NCBI GenBank assembly: GCA_934167785.1
Contig: CAKPLX010000041.1
Span: 1 to 9,701 of the forward strand
Direction of reading: 5' to 3'
Length of the DNA: 9,701 nucleotides
Source of the DNA: an uncultured Bacilli bacterium
Lineage (GTDB): Bacteria; Bacillota_I; Bacilli_A; RF39; UBA660
Of the stretch, positions 6,415-9,701 are shown piece after piece. How positions within the stretch are numbered: position 1 is the stretch's first letter; each line of letters opens with the position of its first letter. A program made the translations under genes and the position numbers. Under the pieces are notes generated by a model. The model was not told the DNA's origin, ran no database searches, and saw only the letters and a list, made by a program, of their open reading frames with translations.

Positions 6415-6487
6415 TTATGAGTGATTTTGAGTTGTGAGGGTGAGGCTCATAACCCGGATACCAATGATTTGATACTAGACTCGGAAA
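6415..6487 (+). pseudogene. Decayed tRNA-Met (CAU) relic
   Basis: A D-loop-like AGTTG lies near 6430-6434. The anticodon loop CTCATAA (6446-6452) has CAT at 6448-6450 and lies within GGCTCATAACCC, a 12-base stretch identical to the intact tRNA-fMet. A T-loop-like TTTGATAC starts at 6468, exactly where position 54 should fall when CAT is numbered 34-36 and the variable loop is five bases. C56 has become T. Anticodon, T and acceptor stems are largely unpaired, so it cannot be a functional tRNA. Both ends are estimated from tRNA numbering. A tRNA-like terminator follows. Confidence 0.55.
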
Positions 6488-6501
6488 ATATAATAAAATG
6501 A

Positions 6502-6533
6502 AGCATTTGCTAGATTTTGGCAGGTGCTTTTTT
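6502..6533 (+). terminator. Terminator following the tRNA relic
   Basis: AGCATTTGC (6502-6510) pairs with GCAGGTGCT (6520-6528) with two G-U pairs and a 9-base loop, followed by a T-run to 6533. It resembles the tRNA-fMet terminator in both arms (GCATYTRCTA and AGGTGCTTTTTT), supporting a common origin of the two tRNA units. Confidence 0.85.
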
Positions 6534-6688
6534 CTTGCGTTTTCAAGTGAAAATGTCACACTTTGGTCACAGTTAGGGCGGAATTAAGCATTGTTAAACA
6601 AGTTTTAAAAGAAATAGAGAAACAAAATTTAAACAATGAAATAGTAACATGAAATAAGCAAGTTTATAAAAATTTTGAATTAAATCTA

Positions 6689-6717
6689 TTGATATTTTAC
6701 ATAAAACATGATATAAG
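6689..6717 (+). promoter_or_regulatory. Probable promoter of the nuclease operon
   Basis: TTGATA (6689-6694), a 17-base spacer, and TATAAG (6712-6717) each match the consensus at five of six positions. The leader would be about 125 bases. A second, weaker candidate is TTGAAA (6805-6810), 17 bases, TAATAA (6828-6833). Confidence 0.5.
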
Positions 6718-6850
6718 AATAGTAGTTGTATAATTCAATTAATAATTTTTATTTAAAATCATGAATATTCAAATTAAAATTTTTATCATTAGTTTTTACA
6801 AATCTTGAAAATTTTCCAATATTATGATAATAAATATATGGGTGAAATAA

Positions 6851-7153
6851 ATGAAAAAAGATAAATTGGAGAAAATAGGAATACTTATATTATTCACTAT
6901 AATAATTTTTGTAGGCTTATATATTAAAACAGCAAAGGAAAATAAACAAGTAAATGAAGTGACTAATAATCAAATTGCTTATGAAATATCTAATATTCCA
7001 GAATATAGTGGTGACATATATGTTATAATAAATAATAATATTCCTAAATTTTCTAATGAAGATATGAATATAAAACAAGATTATTATTCAAATTTGGAAA
7101 ATAAAAGAGTACGGAATGGCTATTATAAAAACCAGCTGGGAAAAAGCAAATGA
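6851..7153 (+). CDS. Nuclease N-terminal fragment (signal anchor and first strand)
   Basis: Translated without recoding, this frame makes a 100-residue protein with one membrane segment and no catalytic residues. Its last 13 residues (after KRV) are out of frame with the family. It ends at TGA 7151-7153. Confidence 0.5.
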   Translation: MKKDKLEKIGILILFTIIIFVGLYIKTAKENKQVNEVTNNQIAYEISNIPEYSGDIYVIINNNIPKFSNEDMNIKQDYYSNLENKRVRNGYYKNQLGKSK

Positions 7154-7553
7154 AGATGAAGAAAAAAATAACTATGCATCAATTATACCATCTGGATTTG
7201 TTCAAAAAGAATATGATTCAAATATTGTGCCAGGAAAATACTTATATCACAGATGCCATTTAATTGGATGGAATATTGGTGGAATAGATGTAGACGAAAG
7301 AAATTTGATAACAGGGACGCGAGATTTTAATGTAAAAGGAATGAAAACATTTGAGGACAGAGTTTATAATTATTTAAAACAAAATCAAACAAATCATGTG
7401 CTATATAGAGTAACGCCATATTTTGAAGGAAATAATAAATTAGTAAATGGGGTTAATATAGAAGCATATTCTATTGAGGATAGTGGAAGACTACATTTTA
7501 ACGTTTATGTATATAATGTGCAAAAGGAAATTGTTATTGATTATGCAACATGA
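7116..7553 (+). CDS. Nuclease catalytic fragment
   Basis: This 145-residue frame holds the whole catalytic core: H45-R46-C47-H48 and N63. It could in principle start at ATG 7116, but that ATG aligns with an internal residue of the family and has no Shine-Dalgarno (AGAGTACGGA precedes it). Without the signal anchor the product would stay in the cytoplasm, which would be hazardous for an active nuclease. Confidence 0.55.
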   Translation: MAIIKTSWEKANEDEEKNNYASIIPSGFVQKEYDSNIVPGKYLYHRCHLIGWNIGGIDVDERNLITGTRDFNVKGMKTFEDRVYNYLKQNQTNHVLYRVTPYFEGNNKLVNGVNIEAYSIEDSGRLHFNVYVYNVQKEIVIDYAT

Positions 7554-7572
7554 GAAAATAAATTAGCAGAAT

Positions 7573-7578
7573 AGGAGG
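7573..7578 (+). promoter_or_regulatory. Consensus ribosome binding site supporting a TTG start
   Basis: AGGAGG at 7573-7578 is a perfect Shine-Dalgarno 7 bases before TTG 7586, with no ATG in the right place. It decides the unusual start codon of the next gene. Confidence 0.85.
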
Positions 7579-7585
7579 CAAAACT

Positions 7586-8026
7586 TTGGATTTAAATTTA
7601 TTTAATAACAGAAAGATTAATAATGATATTCCAAATAAAAATAATGATTTAATAAATACATTTATTGAAGAATTAAAAAATGCACTTAAAAATATCATGA
7701 ATGAAGGTATGGAAATGAATCAGAAAAAATATATATCAAATAAACCTAATTTAACTGAAGAAAATAATATTTTAGAAGAATATAATTTATATGAAGCTAA
7801 AAAGATTTTTCTAGATAATAAAAGTTGGAAAGGAAATGATTTAGCTTGGATAATGGATGATAAATCTGTTTGTTTGTCAGAAAATGGAGACGGTGGCCCA
7901 TATTTTATAAATGAAATAGACTTACCAAAGGATGCAAAGACCGGAGAAGTATATGAAAAAATAGATGGGAAATTTATATATAATGCAACAATAACTGAAG
8001 AATTAAATAAAATAGAAAAAGAATAG
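7586..8026 (+). CDS. DUF3006-like protein, TTG start
   Basis: This is a 146-residue soluble protein with no signal or membrane segment. The N-terminal third is polar and helical (residues about 20-40). The C-terminal part, with NEIDLPKDAKTG followed by VYEKIDGKF and a final helix ending in IEKE, resembles from memory DUF3006: a short domain with pattern I-x-LP-x-DAKEGDV, then a Gly-Lys strand and a charged helix. DUF3006 proteins are often neighbours of ComEC-like metallo-hydrolases and secreted nucleases in Firmicutes, so its place after an entry-type nuclease fits. The start is TTG, fixed by the perfect AGGAGG upstream. The TAG stop overlaps the AGGAGC ribosome site of the next gene, so the two are translationally linked. 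The biochemical role is unknown. The family match covers only about 50 residues and is moderate. Confidence 0.72.
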   Translation: MDLNLFNNRKINNDIPNKNNDLINTFIEELKNALKNIMNEGMEMNQKKYISNKPNLTEENNILEEYNLYEAKKIFLDNKSWKGNDLAWIMDDKSVCLSENGDGGPYFINEIDLPKDAKTGEVYEKIDGKFIYNATITEELNKIEKE

Positions 8027-8035
8027 GAGCAAATT

Positions 8036-9022
8036 ATGGGAGAGTATATTGGTAGAATAAATGTATCAAAAGACACAATGCTATTTATAGTAAATACTGT
8101 ATTTGAAAAAGGAATTAAAGAAAGTACAACAAAAGAGAATATACTAAAAATGATACCAGAAATATATGAAAAAGCAGATTCAATAGAATTAATAAAATTA
8201 TTACCATATAAAACATATATAGCACTTGAAGACTTAATGGAATATATAAAAACAAGTAATGATATTAAAAAGTTCTTTTATCATTCAGAACATCAAGATG
8301 TAAGATATTTAGAAGAAGCAATGATAATAATAATGAGAGCAAAACATATGAAGTATAATTATTCATTAAATCCAGGAGTAATAGAAACATTAGAAAAATT
8401 ATTTTCAAAAGAGAATAAAGAAATAGCAAAAAGATATGGTAGAATGGAAGATTTAACAAAAGGTTTGCTTTACACATATGGAGTTGTAGAATTTGATTTC
8501 CTAAGAACAAAAATATGCAAATATATGAATGAAATCATATCAGAAGAAGAGCTACATGATATATATTTTAAAAGATTGAATTTAAATCTAGATGTGAATT
8601 ATTATAATGTTAGATGGACAAATACAAATAAAGTTCAACAATTTGTAACATACTTGGATGAAGAGGAAGAAGATGTTGGATACATTGTTGATGCGCAAAA
8701 ATCTAGAGGACTTAAGTACAAGAATTTCAGAGAACAAGAAATATTAAGTAGAGAAGAATATTTATGGGATAAATCAACACAAAACTTTTATAAATATATT
8801 AAATCAAAAAATGAAGAAATTTGGGAGTATCTAATCAAAAGACTTATAAAAAGAAATGAGTTAGGAGAAAATATATTAAATCAACTAATAGAAAAATGTA
8901 TATTTGAAAGTGAAAACGACATTGATGAGTTTATGAAAGTATTTATGGAGTGGTATAACAATAGCCCACAATATATTTTAGGAGGGTATTCTCCTATGGA
9001 ATTTAGAAAAATAGATGAATAA
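8036..9022 (+). CDS. Uncharacterised 328-residue helical protein, third gene of the nuclease operon
   Basis: I do not recognise a characterised family. The protein is soluble, rich in Lys, Glu and Ile, and predicted mostly helical, with no signal peptide. A middle segment TKGLLYTYGVVEFDFL (about 142-157) is followed by an EEELHDIY helix. An acidic patch DEEEEDVGYIVDAQ lies near 209-222. The C-terminus reads NNSPQYILGGYSPMEF, which resembles the closing motif N-T-P-x-W-x-L-x-G-x-T-P-x-E seen in several Firmicutes helical proteins of the SEC-C/SAP-like kind. That resemblance is by eye. Its ATG follows AGGAGC, spaced 6 bases, which overlaps the upstream stop, so it belongs to the nuclease and DUF3006-like operon. 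A terminator is found at 9089-9121. Codon use is A-rich like the restriction genes, unlike the Nudix gene. Confidence 0.88.
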   Translation: MGEYIGRINVSKDTMLFIVNTVFEKGIKESTTKENILKMIPEIYEKADSIELIKLLPYKTYIALEDLMEYIKTSNDIKKFFYHSEHQDVRYLEEAMIIIMRAKHMKYNYSLNPGVIETLEKLFSKENKEIAKRYGRMEDLTKGLLYTYGVVEFDFLRTKICKYMNEIISEEELHDIYFKRLNLNLDVNYYNVRWTNTNKVQQFVTYLDEEEEDVGYIVDAQKSRGLKYKNFREQEILSREEYLWDKSTQNFYKYIKSKNEEIWEYLIKRLIKRNELGENILNQLIEKCIFESENDIDEFMKVFMEWYNNSPQYILGGYSPMEFRKIDE

Positions 9023-9088
9023 TTTATGAAAGAATTAAGGAAGAACAATTATGAGTAACATTAATAATACAAAAATATAAAATATAAT

Positions 9089-9121
9089 AATAGTAATTAC
9101 TTAAGTAGTTGCTATTTTTTT
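9089..9121 (+). terminator. Terminator of the nuclease operon
   Basis: AATAGTAATTAC (9089-9100) pairs with GTAGTTGCTATT (9105-9116) over 12 positions with two G-U pairs and a TTAA loop, followed by T to 9121. Between the stop at 9022 and here lies only a possible 9-codon frame (ATG 9051) with a GGAAG upstream, too short to call. Confidence 0.88.
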
Positions 9122-9183
9122 GTGATAATTGGTATAGATAAAAAAATATTGAAATATAAATAAAAAACATATACCGGAAAATA

Positions 9184-9226
9184 TAAAAACACCCCTGCCT
9201 TTAATCTCTACAAGATAAAAAGGGGG
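9184..9226 (-). terminator. Terminator of the minus-strand DUF6809-like gene
   Basis: Read on the minus strand, CCCCC-TTTTT-ATCT (9226 downward) folds onto AGAT-TAAAGG-CA-GGGG (ending 9192) with a 5-base loop and a two-base bulge, followed by TGTTTTTATATTTT. The G/C tract stands out from the AT-rich surroundings. It lies about 57 bases beyond the stop at 9283. Confidence 0.7.
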
Positions 9227-9282
9227 AACGGCGAGGGGAGTCATGTGAAAAATTTCGGGAAATACATATGGGGATGGGGTAA

Positions 9283-9567
9283 TTATTTCTTCGAAAGAGC
9301 TTCTAATAGTAACGATACAGCTAATGAAAAGCCATCAATAAAAGCCTCTTCAGCTTCGACATCAGACAATTCATTCATGCAATCTAATACCTTATCAATT
9401 AAAGAAAAAGTTTCTTTATCAACCAAATGTGTCAGTTCTTCTTGAAGTGATGTGCATTTTGATAACGTTTTAGAGTATTTGGAATTTTCAAGAATTGGTT
9501 TCTCAATACAAGTGTAATCTCCATTGTATAGAGATTTAATTGTTTTATTGTTCATATTTACTGACAT
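9283..9567 (-). CDS. DUF6809-like small protein
   Basis: This 94-residue soluble protein opens with IKSLYNGDY and has conserved-looking EKPILENSKYSKTL. It ends in VEAEEAFIDGFSLAVSLLLEAL. This layout (LYNG near the start, P-x-x-x-x-Y-x-x-L, an E-L-x-x-x-x-D-K-x-x-F-x-x-I/L helix, then AEEAFxxGFxLAxxLxxEAL) matches from memory the DUF6809 family, which occurs in Firmicutes chromosomes, prophages and integrative elements and has no known function. The start chosen is ATG 9567-9565, 11 bases after GGAGG (9583-9579). ATG 9555 (90 residues) is nearly as good, while a GTG at 9609 would add 14 residues but has no ribosome site. The gene converges on the nuclease operon, and each has its own terminator. 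The overlapping plus-strand frame at 9245 is a shadow. Confidence 0.78.
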   Translation of the reverse strand: MSVNMNNKTIKSLYNGDYTCIEKPILENSKYSKTLSKCTSLQEELTHLVDKETFSLIDKVLDCMNELSDVEAEEAFIDGFSLAVSLLLEALSKK

Positions 9568-9605
9568 TCCTTTCTTTGCCTCCGCTAACGCTACGTCTTC
9601 GAAAG
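9288..9605. repeat. 10-bp direct repeat flanking the DUF6809-like gene
   Basis: TCTTCGAAAG occurs at 9288-9297, in the last codons of the gene, and again at 9596-9605, just upstream of its ribosome site. The unit contains the palindrome CTTCGAAAG with one mismatch. It could be coincidence or a footprint of insertion. Confidence 0.35.
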
Positions 9606-9701
9606 GCACAAAATTTAATTAAAAATGTTAGTATAAACTTTTAGTAGGGAAATTTTAGAAAAAATTGAATAAGAGATACCGATTTGATAGAATATTTTTA
9701 A

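Larger units (their letters stand above)
6376..6850. other. 475-base interval without an intact gene
   Basis: Contents in order: a G/T-rich tract with an 11-base direct repeat GTTGAGTTTGT (6363-6373, in the Nudix stop region, and 6405-6415); a tRNA-Met relic (about 6415-6487); its terminator (6502-6533); a palindrome TTTTCAAGTGAAAA (6540-6553); two GTCACA copies 11 bases apart (6555 and 6566); an open frame 6551-6652 lacking an ATG that may be a gene remnant; and a promoter for the nuclease operon (6689-6717). Confidence 0.6.
6851..7553 (+). pseudogene. Membrane-anchored DNA/RNA non-specific endonuclease (EndA/NucA-like), frameshifted
   Basis: The intact ancestor would be a secreted or membrane-anchored nuclease that degrades DNA and RNA without sequence preference, of the Firmicutes DNA-entry-nuclease-like group. 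The N-terminal part has a signal anchor (residues about 9-26, ILILFTIIIFVGLYI) and the family's opening strand (IPEYSGDIYVIINNNIPKF). The catalytic part has HRCHLIG, with the His general base, and ERNLITGTR, with the metal-binding Asn, then VLYRVTPYFEGNN and a closing FNVYVYNVQ. The two parts lie in different frames (6851-7153 and 7116-7553). Removing C7112 joins them as ...RVGMAII..., which aligns with the family's GRCGVAYA. The start at 6851 follows GGTGA, 5 bases upstream. The TGA at 7551 falls where relatives continue with Gly (DYATG), and the same frame runs on to TAG 7572-7574, overlapping the next gene's ribosome site. Unless a sequencing error or +1 recoding intervenes, no active nuclease is made. 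Confidence 0.82.

Noticed and set aside
5954..6559. Minus-strand frames under and after the Nudix gene
   Set aside because: They are Leu/Gln/His-rich shadows of the Nudix gene and, further on, of the tRNA relic; they have no ribosome site or family pattern.
7551..7553. TGA read as an amino acid in this organism (suggested by tails after TGA in two genes and TGA-TAA in the HNH gene)
   Set aside because: The long genes use TGG for Trp and GGN for Gly with no internal TGA over more than 1,400 codons, which would be very unlikely with a reassigned TGA in such AT-rich DNA.
9245..9445. 66-codon plus-strand frame starting at GTG
   Set aside because: It is the mirror of the DUF6809-like gene; its Ser/Thr-rich sequence is the usual shadow of Leu/Glu/Asp-rich coding on the other strand.
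9615..9701. Minus-strand frame open from the window edge to TAA 9615-9617 (28 codons)
   Set aside because: It is too short and compositionally plain to separate from chance; it could be the end of a gene lying beyond the window, but nothing in it is recognisable.
1..9701. CRISPR array, insertion sequence or complete integrase gene
   Set aside because: No regularly spaced repeats, no transposase or intact recombinase frame, and no paired long terminal inverted repeats were found on reading both strands.

Overview
The window is strongly AT-rich DNA, apparently from a low-GC Firmicute (Clostridia-like or Bacilli-like gut bacterium). The evidence is purine-rich Shine-Dalgarno sites, consensus sigma-A promoters, U-tailed terminators, and families I associate with Firmicutes (DUF6809-like protein, NucA/EndA-like entry nuclease with a DUF3006-like neighbour). 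TGG is the only Trp codon seen and TGA never interrupts the long genes, so the standard bacterial code fits.

Layout. Bases 1-1132 look chromosomal: the 3' tail of a probable membrane protein (+), a small minus-strand gene resembling the C-terminal end of Bax inhibitor-1 proteins, and an initiator tRNA-Met with a perfect consensus promoter. Bases 1198-1680 hold a minus-strand small membrane-protein gene with its own promoter and terminator but two lesions. Bases 1784-5761 are a three-gene operon, the centre of the window: a fused two-domain N6-adenine methyltransferase (M.FokI architecture), an HNH nuclease that is probably the cognate restriction enzyme, and a GIY-YIG/DUF4357 protein. One strong terminator closes it. 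A Nudix hydrolase follows with its own extended -10 promoter.

Bases 6376-6850 carry no intact gene but contain a decayed tRNA-Met (anticodon loop and T-loop at exact tRNA spacing) still followed by a terminator resembling that of the intact tRNA-fMet. The restriction-modification genes therefore lie between an intact and a ruined tRNA-Met unit. Bases 6851-9022 are a second plus-strand operon: a membrane-anchored DNA/RNA non-specific endonuclease broken by one extra base, a DUF3006-like protein with a TTG start, and a 328-residue helical protein of unknown function. The right end holds a convergent minus-strand DUF6809-like gene with its own terminator.

Working picture: the methyltransferase should protect both strands of an asymmetric site while the HNH enzyme cuts unmodified DNA. 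The GIY-YIG protein is co-transcribed, with unknown contribution. The nuclease operon may concern extracellular or incoming DNA but is probably inactive at the nuclease. Everything here is read by eye from sequence; family names are from memory of motifs, not from searches.
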